Assembly: GCF_016925635.1 (NCBI RefSeq)
Contig: NZ_CP070490.1
Location: 3,602,001-3,666,000, forward strand
Reading direction: 5' to 3'
DNA length: 64,000 nt
DNA from: Lysinibacillus fusiformis
GTDB lineage: Bacteria > Bacillota > Bacilli > Bacillales_A > Planococcaceae
Made by a program: the position numbers and the translations under genes. The number at the start of each line of letters is the position of its first letter. Positions within the stretch are counted from its first letter, which is position 1. Shown piece after piece: positions 52,894 through 61,156 of the stretch. A model generated the notes under the pieces. The model saw only the letters and a program-made list of their open reading frames with translations. It was not told where the DNA came from and did not search any database.

Positions 52894-53721
52894 ATGAAAC
52901 AACTACAGCGCTATACTAAAAAAATCAATTTAGTCATTGGTCTCCTCGTCATTGTTGGCTTTCTGCTCGTCATGCTTGTTAGCTTTTTTTATACACCCCA
53001 TGATGTCAACGCGATGAATATACCGGAAAAATTGCGTGGTCCAGGTGGTGCTTATATGTTTGGAACAGATGAATTCGGGCGAGATATTTTTAGCCGCATT
53101 ATGAAGGGGACACAAACAGCCTTTGCCGTTGGTCTATTAACGGTTGCAATCGGAACGGTGTTTGGCATTCTCATAGGCGGGATTGCAGGCTATGTTGGTG
53201 GCTGGGTCGATGAAATATTTATGCGCACGATGGACGCTTTAATGGCCTTTCCAGGGATCATTTTAGCATTAATGCTTGTAGCGGTATTCGGCCCAGGAAT
53301 AACGAATACAGCCATAGCGCTTGGCATTATCGCGATACCTGCTATTGCTAGGATTGCCCGCAGTGGCTTTGTGCAACAACGTGACTCAGAATATGTGCTG
53401 GCAGCGAAATTAATTGGGGTTAAGCCTTATAGCATCATGTTCCGCCATATTTTGCCGAACATTTCATCGCAAATTATTGTTGCGGCAACCGTAACATTTG
53501 CGACGGCTATGCTGGCCGAGGCAGCATTGAGCTATTTAGGGCTTGGGGTACAGCCACCAAACCCTAGCTGGGGCAGAATGTTAAAAGATTCACAAGCCTA
53601 TTTAATCGGTGCCCCATGGTATACGTACGCCCCTGGTGGAGCCATTACGATTCTTGTTCTAGGCTTATATATGCTCAGTAATGCTTTACGAGATTTTATG
53701 GACCCACGTTCAAAATCGTAA
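52894..53721 (+). CDS. Peptide ABC transporter permease (DppC/OppC-like)
   Basis: About 275 residues. An N-terminal segment is followed by FGTDEFGRDIFSRIMKGT, the family's outer loop motif, then five membrane segments and the coupling loop SEYVLAAKLIGVKPYSIMFR. ATG 52894 follows AGAGGTG. It is the last gene of the operon. Its final 12 bases overlap the end of the convergent pucR-type gene, and no terminator hairpin is visible. Confidence 0.9.
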   Translation: MKQLQRYTKKINLVIGLLVIVGFLLVMLVSFFYTPHDVNAMNIPEKLRGPGGAYMFGTDEFGRDIFSRIMKGTQTAFAVGLLTVAIGTVFGILIGGIAGYVGGWVDEIFMRTMDALMAFPGIILALMLVAVFGPGITNTAIALGIIAIPAIARIARSGFVQQRDSEYVLAAKLIGVKPYSIMFRHILPNISSQIIVAATVTFATAMLAEAALSYLGLGVQPPNPSWGRMLKDSQAYLIGAPWYTYAPGGAITILVLGLYMLSNALRDFMDPRSKS

Positions 53722-55347
53722 TAGATCAGGTGCTGTTTTTTGCAACAGTTCATATGCCTTAACAGCCATTTCAATATTGAGGCGATGGGGAGCTTGTAAA
53801 AAATCAGCACCTAATATACTTTCCAGCCGTTCAATTCGTTTATAGAGTGTTTGACGGACAATAAACAGTTGTTCTGCCGTATCATTTTTAGCCCCATTAC
53901 AGGTTAGATACACAGCTAATGTTTGAAATAAATCATGGCTACTTTTTTGATCTAATACTAAAATTTCTTGCAAGTAATCTTTTACAAATTGTAGGAGGGC
54001 TGTTTGATCCTGCTGTAATAACAATCGATAAACACCTAAATCCTTATAATAGATGGAGCTCGTCAATTGATGATGCTGCATGTGGATGGCTGATTTGGCT
54101 TCCTTATAGCCCAGATGAACACTTTCAATCGTTTGATAGACATTGCTAATACCACAGCTAAGGGTAAGTTGCTCAAAAAATTGTGCTGCTTTTCGTGCAA
54201 CAATCTGTGAAATCGCTTGATCAAAGGCGTCGCGATTGTCTTTCATATAATCTGCCGCAATGTAAAAGGCTAAAATAATAATCTCATGCTGTCTTACAGA
54301 AACAGTAGGGAAAAACCCTAGCTTTTTCAGAATCGAACGAACATACATGGCATTTTGGAGCTGTATTTCCTGCCATTCTTCTTCAGGCACAGTATTGGCC
54401 TCATCATGTAGATTGAACACGACGACTCGGTAAAATAAATTACGACTTTCGATTGGTAAATAGCTTTGATAGTATTGAATATCTACTGGCTGACCTTGAA
54501 TTAAGGCTAGGATAAATTCATCCTCACGGCTTTGCTGTCGCTCCTGAAGCATACGGTTACGCATTAAAATATGGGCTATCGACATGGTCGCCCGTTCAAG
54601 ATTTAACAAGGTGTAATCACTCGGCTTTGGCAGTCCAGAATGCATACATAAATAGCCCCAAACTTGTCCAAGCCCATTAACAGGAATAATGACAAAATGG
54701 TCTTTGTCCAAGGACAAAAGGTGCAAGGGCTCTTGTAGTTCTAACTGCTGACAATGCTCTTCCATGACACGTAAGTATTTTTTAGCTTCCATCGGGTAAT
54801 AAAAGCTTTTTGTATCTTCTGAGACAAATAAAAATGGCGCATCTGCATCTTGGTGGAGCACTTGTAATATTTTTAAAATACCATTGGGCATTAATGATAA
54901 TTCCATAAAAGTTTTGGATAGTGTATCTAGCTGTGTAAGTGCCTGTTGGTGTTGATTAATTATGTACGTGTGCAAATCTTGCGTAATATCAATAAATCGT
55001 ACAATTTCTTCAAAGATAATGATAGGGAAATGATGGGCATTTGCCATGGCAATCAATTCTACGGGGACATGGTCAAAATAGTCTCCAATTTCTATACAAA
55101 GACCAGCTGCCTCATTACGAATAAGGTTTTGTAAGTAGGCGATTTGTGTTTCTCGTTCTAGCTGTAAACCGACACCGGTGGTTAAAATTAATTCACCACC
55201 ATTGATCAATGTGTCAAAATCTTTAATTTCTAATATATGTGTCCACAATACTTGTCGATCAAGGCCATGCTGCCCTGCGATAAGCTTCGCCGATTCAAAA
55301 TGCTTGCGCTTGAGGACATCACGTACGAGTAGAGGATGTTTCGACAT
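53710..55347 (-). CDS. PucR family transcriptional regulator
   Basis: A 545-residue regulator starting at ATG 55347 (GCAGGTG upstream). The N-terminal PucR domain (about 5-125) begins LLVRDVLKRKHFESAKLIAG. A GGDEF-like/CdaR central part follows (about 270-410). The C-terminal PucR HTH region shows DLFQTLAVYLTCNGAKNDTA followed by EQLFIVRQTLYKRIERLE. Relatives activate genes for purine, GABA and amino-acid use. It lies between the catabolic operon (convergent) and the aminotransferase gene (divergent) and probably controls both. Confidence 0.87.
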   Translation of the reverse strand: MSKHPLLVRDVLKRKHFESAKLIAGQHGLDRQVLWTHILEIKDFDTLINGGELILTTGVGLQLERETQIAYLQNLIRNEAAGLCIEIGDYFDHVPVELIAMANAHHFPIIIFEEIVRFIDITQDLHTYIINQHQQALTQLDTLSKTFMELSLMPNGILKILQVLHQDADAPFLFVSEDTKSFYYPMEAKKYLRVMEEHCQQLELQEPLHLLSLDKDHFVIIPVNGLGQVWGYLCMHSGLPKPSDYTLLNLERATMSIAHILMRNRMLQERQQSREDEFILALIQGQPVDIQYYQSYLPIESRNLFYRVVVFNLHDEANTVPEEEWQEIQLQNAMYVRSILKKLGFFPTVSVRQHEIIILAFYIAADYMKDNRDAFDQAISQIVARKAAQFFEQLTLSCGISNVYQTIESVHLGYKEAKSAIHMQHHQLTSSIYYKDLGVYRLLLQQDQTALLQFVKDYLQEILVLDQKSSHDLFQTLAVYLTCNGAKNDTAEQLFIVRQTLYKRIERLESILGADFLQAPHRLNIEMAVKAYELLQKTAPDLLRF

Positions 55348-55440
55348 CAATTAGCACCTGCCCTTCGAATGTACAATGTCTATTTCATTATGTTAGAGAA
55401 ATCAGAAAATTTCAATATTAACTAGCTTAATAGGGAAAAT

Positions 55441-55471
55441 GGTGATAGACAAAAAGGCACCGATGATAGAC
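55441..55471 (+). promoter_or_regulatory. Direct repeats before the aminotransferase gene
   Basis: GGTGATAGAC (55441-55450) and GATGATAGAC (55462-55471) are 21 bp apart, about two helical turns, just before the ribosome site. A reverse-oriented relative, GTCTAT, lies at 55378-55383 beside the pucR start. These are candidate PucR-type binding sites. Confidence 0.45.
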
Positions 55472-55487
55472 GATTGGAGGTCATGAT

Positions 55488-56843
55488 ATGGAGCGAAATG
55501 ATCAGTTTACACATACTTTACAACAAAAAGATCATGAAAATGTTTGGCATCACATGTCCATGCACAACGACAAAGCACCGCCCATTATTGAACAGGGAGA
55601 AGGGGCATGGATTACAGATAGTTTAGGCAATCGCTTTTTAGATGGCATGTCAGGCTTATGGGCAGTGAATGTAGGGTATGGGCGTGAGCGTCTTGCAAAG
55701 GTTGCGTATGAGCAGCTGAAAAAGCTCTGCTATGCTCCCCTAACACAAAGCCATGAACCTGCCATCAGACTCGCTGAAAAAATTAACAGCTTACTTGATG
55801 ATGACTATATGATGTTTTATTCCAATAGTGGCTCAGATGCGAATGAGGTGGCGTTTAAGTTAATACGTCAATACCATCAACAAAATGGGGAAGGGAACCG
55901 CTACAAAATCATTGCTCGTTATCGGGGCTATCATGGCAGTTCACTTGGGGCTTTAGCTGCTACAGGACAAGCATTACGTAAATTTAAGTATGAGCCGTTG
56001 ACACCAGGCTTCTTACATGTTGCTCCACCTGATCACTATCGTCGTCCAAAAGGGCAGTCCATTGAGGCATACAGCTTAGCACTTGCCCGAGAAATGGAAG
56101 AAAAGATTATTTGGGAGCAAAAAGAAACCATTGCGGCTGTCATTATGGAGCCACTCATCACGGGTGGTGGAGTGCTTATTCCACATCCAACATATGTCAA
56201 AGAAGTCGAGCACATTTGTAGAAAGCATGGGGTATTACTCATCATGGATGAAGTTATATGTGGCTTCGGACGGACAGGTAAGCTATTTGGCCATCAGCAT
56301 TTTGATATTCGACCAGATGTCATTACCATGGCGAAAGGATTAACGAGTGCCTACCTACCACTATCCATTACAGCTATACGTAAAGAGATTTATGAAAAAT
56401 TTAAAGAGACGGACGGCTATAGTCATTTCCGCCATATTAATACATTTGGCGGCAATCCGGCAGCTTGTGCAGTGGCCTTAGAAAATATAAAAATCCTGGA
56501 AGAAGAAGGACTTGTGCAACGAGCAAGAGATTTAGGAATTCAATTCCTACATGATTTGCAAGACTTATTAGAGCTGCCCTTCGTTGGCGATATACGTGGG
56601 CTTGGGTTACTCATTGGCATCGAGCTGGTCGAAGATAAACAATCTCAAACACCTGCCAAGCCTGAGCTTGTAGCGAAAATTATGGCTGATTGTCAAGCAA
56701 ATGGCTTAATTGTTGGAAGAAATGGTGATACAGTCGAAGGTTTCAATAATATCATTACGTTAAGTCCACCGCTTTGCTGTACAGACGAGGACTTTGACTT
56801 TATGGTTGCTGTATTAAAAAGAGTATTTGCAGCCAATGTCTAG
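55488..56843 (+). CDS. Class III aminotransferase (omega-amino acid:pyruvate type)
   Basis: A 451-residue PLP enzyme. The N-terminal VWHHMSMHN, GMSGLWAVNVGYGRERLAK and YSNSGSDANEVAFKLIRQYH (cofactor phosphate loop) match beta-alanine/taurine/omega-amino acid-pyruvate transaminases. The PLP Lys is in TMAKGLTSAYLPLS (about 283), with the cofactor Asp in LIMDEVICGFGRTG. GGAGGTC precedes ATG 55488. It is divergent from pucR, with direct repeats in the gap. It may convert the amino product of the P1/M20 enzymes to a semialdehyde for the aldehyde dehydrogenase. Confidence 0.88.
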   Translation: MERNDQFTHTLQQKDHENVWHHMSMHNDKAPPIIEQGEGAWITDSLGNRFLDGMSGLWAVNVGYGRERLAKVAYEQLKKLCYAPLTQSHEPAIRLAEKINSLLDDDYMMFYSNSGSDANEVAFKLIRQYHQQNGEGNRYKIIARYRGYHGSSLGALAATGQALRKFKYEPLTPGFLHVAPPDHYRRPKGQSIEAYSLALAREMEEKIIWEQKETIAAVIMEPLITGGGVLIPHPTYVKEVEHICRKHGVLLIMDEVICGFGRTGKLFGHQHFDIRPDVITMAKGLTSAYLPLSITAIRKEIYEKFKETDGYSHFRHINTFGGNPAACAVALENIKILEEEGLVQRARDLGIQFLHDLQDLLELPFVGDIRGLGLLIGIELVEDKQSQTPAKPELVAKIMADCQANGLIVGRNGDTVEGFNNIITLSPPLCCTDEDFDFMVAVLKRVFAANV

Positions 56844-56887
56844 CTTAAGGCGATTCCAAGTGTGCGATAAACCACATGGGATCGTCT

Positions 56888-57340
56888 TTAATACTGTCGT
56901 TTATGCCCTTTTTTTACCTCTTCCCAGTCAATTTCGATGTTATGCAACACACGTGTTAGTAGACTGTGAATGCTGTCCATCTCCTCATTGGAAAATCCCT
57001 CAAGCGCACGAGCATTGGAATATTCGCCCTCCCGTTTTAAAAAAGGATAGATGTCCATGCTTTTGGCTGTTGGAAAGAGCAATTTATTTTTCTTATTGCC
57101 TTGTTCAATCCGTTTTTCAATAAAGCCTTTGGTCTCCAATTTTTGAATAGCCCGTGAAGCCGTTGTACGATCCACCTTTAATAGCTCTGCGACCTTTTCT
57201 TGAATAATACCAGGATTTTCACAAATACGGATGACATATAAATATTGCCCCTTCGTCAAATCCAATTCCTTAAATTCAATATTGCTAATCGAGTCCAATG
57301 CCCGTGCAATGGCACCTATTTCACGTAAGATTTCTTTCAT
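56888..57340 (-). CDS. MarR family transcriptional regulator
   Basis: A 150-residue MarR regulator. The HTH and wing are EKVAELLKVDRTTASRAIQK, then LETKGFIEKRIEQGNKKNKL. ATG 57340 follows GGAGGATCG. It is divergent from a GNAT acetyltransferase, and a perfect 10-bp-arm palindrome (57357-57382) sits between them, starting 16 bases from this ATG. That makes autoregulation and control of the acetyltransferase likely. It is convergent with the aminotransferase gene, with a 44-base gap and no clear hairpin. Confidence 0.87.
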   Translation of the reverse strand: MKEILREIGAIARALDSISNIEFKELDLTKGQYLYVIRICENPGIIQEKVAELLKVDRTTASRAIQKLETKGFIEKRIEQGNKKNKLLFPTAKSMDIYPFLKREGEYSNARALEGFSNEEMDSIHSLLTRVLHNIEIDWEEVKKGHKRQY

Positions 57341-57356
57341 GTTCGATCCTCCTGAG

Positions 57357-57382
57357 ATTTTTATTGTAATTGCAATAAAAAT
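57357..57382. promoter_or_regulatory. Perfect MarR-type palindrome
   Basis: ATTTTTATTG (57357-57366) and CAATAAAAAT (57373-57382) are perfect inverted arms around TAATTG. The core TTGTAATTGCAA strongly resembles known MarR operators (TTGCAATTGCAA-like). Confidence 0.75.
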
Positions 57383-57466
57383 CGTTCTATACTAATACTA
57401 TCATCTTCGAAGTGAAATTGCACCTAGGGAAGATGATAAGGCAGGAGAAACTAGGAGGATTAGTTT

Positions 57467-57898
57467 ATGCGTATAAAAAAAGTAACAACTGAAGCGGAAT
57501 TACAAACAGCGTTCGATTTTCGACGAAACGTTTTTATTGAAGAGCAGCAAGTGCCTGAGGAAGAAGAGTATGATGAATTTGATGCGCTAGATGCTCCATG
57601 CGACCATATTTTGGTGTATTACAATGAGCAACCCGTTGGAACAGGTAGACTTCGAGTTGTGGACGGCTATGGCAAATTAGAGCGTATTTGTATATTGGAA
57701 GAATACCGCAAATTTGGCCTTGGCAAAGAAGTTATTGTGGGCCTAGAGCAAATTGCACGAGATAAAGGACTAACAAAAGCAAAATTAAATGCCCAGTCCT
57801 ATGCGGAGGGCTTTTATGAAAAATTAGGCTATCAGCGTGAAGGCGAAGAATTTATGGATTGTGGCATTCCCCATATTCTAATGAAGAAATACTGGTAG
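57467..57898 (+). CDS. GNAT family N-acetyltransferase
   Basis: A 143-residue acetyltransferase. FDFRRNVFIEEQQVPEEEEY is the early ElaA/YjcF-type motif, and LERICILEEYRKFGLGKEVI contains the acetyl-CoA pyrophosphate loop (R-x-x-G-x-G/K type). AQSYAEGFYEKLGYQREGEEF is the last motif of the fold. The family member nearest in pattern is B. subtilis YjcF. The substrate is unknown. The divergent MarR gene and shared palindrome suggest inducible expression. Confidence 0.85.
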   Translation: MRIKKVTTEAELQTAFDFRRNVFIEEQQVPEEEEYDEFDALDAPCDHILVYYNEQPVGTGRLRVVDGYGKLERICILEEYRKFGLGKEVIVGLEQIARDKGLTKAKLNAQSYAEGFYEKLGYQREGEEFMDCGIPHILMKKYW

Positions 57899-57998
57899 TA
57901 GATGAAATTACCGTTTTTCACTAACATGCCAGATTAGCGGAATACTTTGTAACTTTTCAATTGTTGCTTGGGTCTACTGCAAAAAGGGGGGGATGTTG

Positions 57999-58676
57999 TT
58001 GAAGAAATGGATATTCCTTTGTACCATGTGTTTGTTGCTGACTGCTTGCGGTAGTCAAGTCATAATCGAATGGGTCGATTTAATCAAATGGGATGGTAAA
58101 CAATATGAAGCTGTTTATGAAGTAGCGTTAGCCGATCGTTCATTCATTGATAAGGAAATAGGGGAAGTTAATTTTAAAGTGGCTGATCAGATCAAAAGGA
58201 CCTCCTATCGTTTTAAGGATGGCGATGCAGCCTTTCATGAGAAAGGAACGAAGCTTTATGCGATAAAGGGTCTTGACGATGCCATTGCGGTAGAGGATCA
58301 GTCGGTGATTAATGGCTATCGAATTTATATGGTAAGAGATGAGGCGCCGCCACGACGGCATTTTGATCAGGTTCCATTAGCACAAGTGAAGAAAATAGAA
58401 TTTTACACATTCTCTCTGGAAGAAGGCAATCGAAAAACGGCTAGCTATACAGATCCGTCTGACATGGAAGCTATACAGTCGATTTTAGCCAACAGTAAAC
58501 TAGCCCCATCCTTTGAACCAAATGGTGATACAAGTCGTTATGATGTACTCCTTTATACAGACGAAGCCATTGCTTTTCAATATGGCATCCAATTTGATGG
58601 CACTACTTATTTTTGGTTTCCTTCAGAAAAAGCGATTTTATCGAATGATATACAGCAGTTTATTGCGAAAGATTAG
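57999..58676 (+). CDS. Putative lipoprotein of unknown function
   Basis: About 225 residues. The signal peptide KKWIFLCTMCLLLTACGS has a lipobox LTAC, so the protein should be membrane-anchored outside the cell. The TTG at 57999 is chosen because AAGGGGGGG runs directly into the ATG at 57993, leaving no spacing for that start; both give the same signal peptide. The mature part is predicted mostly beta and polar. I recognise no domain. It stands alone, with a terminator shared with the convergent RDD gene. Confidence 0.7.
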   Translation: MKKWIFLCTMCLLLTACGSQVIIEWVDLIKWDGKQYEAVYEVALADRSFIDKEIGEVNFKVADQIKRTSYRFKDGDAAFHEKGTKLYAIKGLDDAIAVEDQSVINGYRIYMVRDEAPPRRHFDQVPLAQVKKIEFYTFSLEEGNRKTASYTDPSDMEAIQSILANSKLAPSFEPNGDTSRYDVLLYTDEAIAFQYGIQFDGTTYFWFPSEKAILSNDIQQFIAKD

Positions 58677-58773
58677 CGTACTTCTCTAAAGAGGCAGTAT
58701 AATTCCTTCCTACTTTTTGTAATGGTTCAGGCGATAAGGAAGATTAACACTTTAGCAAAATGCTCCAATTAAA

Positions 58774-58804
58774 GAAAGCTGCCCAATCTAATTAGGCAGC
58801 TTTC
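58774..58804. terminator. Bidirectional terminator between lipoprotein and RDD genes
   Basis: GAAAGCTGCC pairs perfectly with GGCAGCTTTC. The stem core is the same as in the fhs and hydantoinase-operon terminators. Confidence 0.88.
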
Positions 58805-58806
58805 AT

Positions 58807-59196
58807 TTATTTTTCCTTTACAACTGTACCAGCAAAGCTGTCATGAGGAAGACGTTGTCCATGCTGTTGCTCAAAGGCTTGGCGATCTTTTAGATAATCA
58901 AACGTACTGATGGTGTCTCGATAAGCCATGCGTTTCATAATTTGCCCTTCTGTTAATGGACGACCATCTTCATTTTCAAGTGTTAATCCCATTGCTTTGT
59001 AGCCAATGGTTTGTCCATTTTTACGAAGTTGTGCATATTCTAGTGCCCACAATACGACAGTTGGCGTAACAAGTGCATGAACAGCCTCATTTTTTACTTT
59101 TTTTCGTAGGAAATGTTCAACACCAAACGTGACAGCCGTTGAAATAGCTGTATCGATTAAAAATGCTGCTGTGCGTTTTTTTGTTATCGATTCCAT
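58807..59196 (-). CDS. RDD family membrane protein
   Basis: A 129-residue protein. It opens KKRTAAFLIDTAISTAVTF, matching the Arg...Asp start of RDD domains, followed by two short hydrophobic stretches and GQTIGYKAMGLTLENEDGRP, the usual conserved segment after the second helix. RDD proteins are small membrane proteins of unclear role, in some cases linked to ion tolerance. AAAGGAGGAC precedes ATG 59196. Confidence 0.75.
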   Translation of the reverse strand: MESITKKRTAAFLIDTAISTAVTFGVEHFLRKKVKNEAVHALVTPTVVLWALEYAQLRKNGQTIGYKAMGLTLENEDGRPLTEGQIMKRMAYRDTISTFDYLKDRQAFEQQHGQRLPHDSFAGTVVKEK

Positions 59197-59260
59197 ATAA
59201 GTCCTCCTTTAATTGACCTGTCACTAGTACATACGAACAATAAGGACAAAAAGTTTCGAT

Positions 59261-60223
59261 TTATCCTAGATTCATATCTAATGAAAGTACAGGATAGGAG
59301 GGAATCGCCCCATGCTTGGTTGTCGAAATGCCTGCATAACGGTTTGCAAAAGATAGCAGTGACATCGCATGCTGCTCACAATGGGCTACCACATAATCCA
59401 ATGATAGTTCATGATGGAGAAATTGACTTAAAATAGCGCCTATAAATGCATCACCAGCCCCAGTTGTATCAACGGTTTGTACCTTATCAGCAGGAGCCTT
59501 CACATGATGCTTCTTCGTATATAAAGTAGCCCCAGCAGCGCCATGTGTAATGATGATGATGGCTACATGCTCCTGGAATAATGTTTGGACAGCCGCCTGT
59601 TCATCTTTTAGTGCAGTTAAAAACAATAGCTCTTCCTCTGAAAGCTTGACAATATGGGCTTTAGGTAAGAAGGCTAAAATGGTTTCACGACACGCAGCCT
59701 CATCCTGCCATAAAGGAAGGCGCACATTCGGATCAAAGGATACGAGGCTCCCTGCTCGATGTGCCTGCTCAATAAAGGCAAGATGTGCTTGCTTCATAGG
59801 ACTCCCCACAAGATTAACAGAGCAAAAGTGAACGATATCTTGCGCTGTTAATAGCTGTGAGGGGAGGTATTCCTGTTTGTACAAGAGATCTGCAGCATGT
59901 CGGCGATAAAATTGAAAATCTCGATCGCCATGTTCGTTTAATGAAACAAAAGCAAGACTTGTCTCGCCATCCGTTGTTTGACGAATAAACTGCGTATCTA
60001 CACCTGCTTGCTGCAACGTTTTAATCAGGAAATCACCAAAGGCATCCTGACCAACTTGTGTGAGAAGAGCTGCCTGTTGACCTAGCTTTGCACAGACAGC
60101 GGCTACATTGGCAGGGGCTCCTCCTGCATGTTTAGTAAAATGCTCGATATTGGCAAGGGAGCCGCGTTGCTGTGTCGGTGTAAAGTCAATTAATAATTCC
60201 CCAATTGTGAAGAGCTTGCCCAT
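59261..60223 (-). CDS. PfkB family carbohydrate kinase (fructokinase-like)
   Basis: A 320-residue ribokinase-fold sugar kinase. GELLIDFTPTQ and HAGGAPANVAAVCAKLG (PfkB signature 1) are at the N-terminus, and VDTTGAGDAFIGAIL (signature 2, catalytic Asp about residue 256) near the C-terminus. This pattern fits fructokinases of the ScrK type; 2-keto-3-deoxygluconate kinase is an alternative. Its ATG overlaps the stop of the upstream EamA gene (TAATG), so the two are coupled. No sucrose or PTS gene is nearby. Confidence 0.85.
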   Translation of the reverse strand: MGKLFTIGELLIDFTPTQQRGSLANIEHFTKHAGGAPANVAAVCAKLGQQAALLTQVGQDAFGDFLIKTLQQAGVDTQFIRQTTDGETSLAFVSLNEHGDRDFQFYRRHAADLLYKQEYLPSQLLTAQDIVHFCSVNLVGSPMKQAHLAFIEQAHRAGSLVSFDPNVRLPLWQDEAACRETILAFLPKAHIVKLSEEELLFLTALKDEQAAVQTLFQEHVAIIIITHGAAGATLYTKKHHVKAPADKVQTVDTTGAGDAFIGAILSQFLHHELSLDYVVAHCEQHAMSLLSFANRYAGISTTKHGAIPSYPVLSLDMNLG

Positions 60224-61107
60224 TATGAGACCTCCTGTGGTAGCCGCTTTTTCTTCGGAACATAAATCGTATAAAAAATACCAGCAAAAATGAGAAGGAT
60301 CCCCATCGTTTGCATAAAGCTTGGCATAAAATCAAGCAGTAGCATATCTAGTAAAATGGCGACAACAGGGTCGACGAAAACTAATACGGATACAAGAATG
60401 GTAGAAAGACTGCGTATACTATCAAAAAATAAATAGTAAACAAATCCTGTATGAATAAAGCCTGTACCAAGTATATAAAACCAATTGCTTGTCGTTAATC
60501 CATCAAACAGCGAGAAGTCGATAAAAGGAAGTAGTATCACGATTCCAACCGTTGTTTGAATATAGGTTAACGCATAGGAGCTAAGCTTCGTAATGGTTTT
60601 GCTTGTTAGCATGGTGAGGGCATAAAATACTGCTGACAGTAATGCCCAGACAAAGCCAGATTGCATAAACTCTGATAACGACACAAAATTATTGAGACCA
60701 ATGATAAAAATACTACCGATAAAGCAAGTGATTGTTGCTACAAGTGCCTGAATGGTCATTTTTTCCTTCAAAAAAACAGCGCCTAAAATTAACACAAATA
60801 TAGGGGCTAAATTATAGATGGAAATGGCAATTGAAATGGACATTTCTTCAAAAGCTTTAAATAAAAATACCCAGTTTAACACAATAAAGACACCGCAAAT
60901 AAGTGTTTGGAGAATTTCTTTCTTATCCCAAACTTCTGTTTTATGTCCACCCGTGATGAGCCACATGCCACCTAGAAAGAGGGTTGCGCAAATGCATCTA
61001 ACAAAGACAAGCTCTGTAGCGGGAACACCAGTATGAACGGTAAAAAAGCCGATGGAACCAAACAGCGCCATGGAGACTGTTAGTTTAATGATTGCTGAGA
61101 TGTTCAT
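60223..61107 (-). CDS. EamA/DMT family transporter
   Basis: A 294-residue protein with ten predicted membrane segments in two EamA repeats; GSIGFFTVHTGVPATELVFV is the first helix and IYNLAPIFVLILGAVFLKE ends the first repeat. AAGGAAGG precedes ATG 61107. It is coupled to the fructokinase-like gene by a one-base overlap, so the two may deal with a common metabolite, possibly a sugar. EamA substrates are hard to predict. Confidence 0.82.
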   Translation of the reverse strand: MNISAIIKLTVSMALFGSIGFFTVHTGVPATELVFVRCICATLFLGGMWLITGGHKTEVWDKKEILQTLICGVFIVLNWVFLFKAFEEMSISIAISIYNLAPIFVLILGAVFLKEKMTIQALVATITCFIGSIFIIGLNNFVSLSEFMQSGFVWALLSAVFYALTMLTSKTITKLSSYALTYIQTTVGIVILLPFIDFSLFDGLTTSNWFYILGTGFIHTGFVYYLFFDSIRSLSTILVSVLVFVDPVVAILLDMLLLDFMPSFMQTMGILLIFAGIFYTIYVPKKKRLPQEVS

Positions 61108-61156
61108 ACGAAACCTTCCTTCTATTTTTTATTAAACTATTAAGTAAGAAAACCAT

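Noticed and set aside
56827-57123. 98-residue plus-strand frame
   Set aside because: Antisense to the MarR gene with no ribosome site; Cys/His-rich composition is an antisense artefact.
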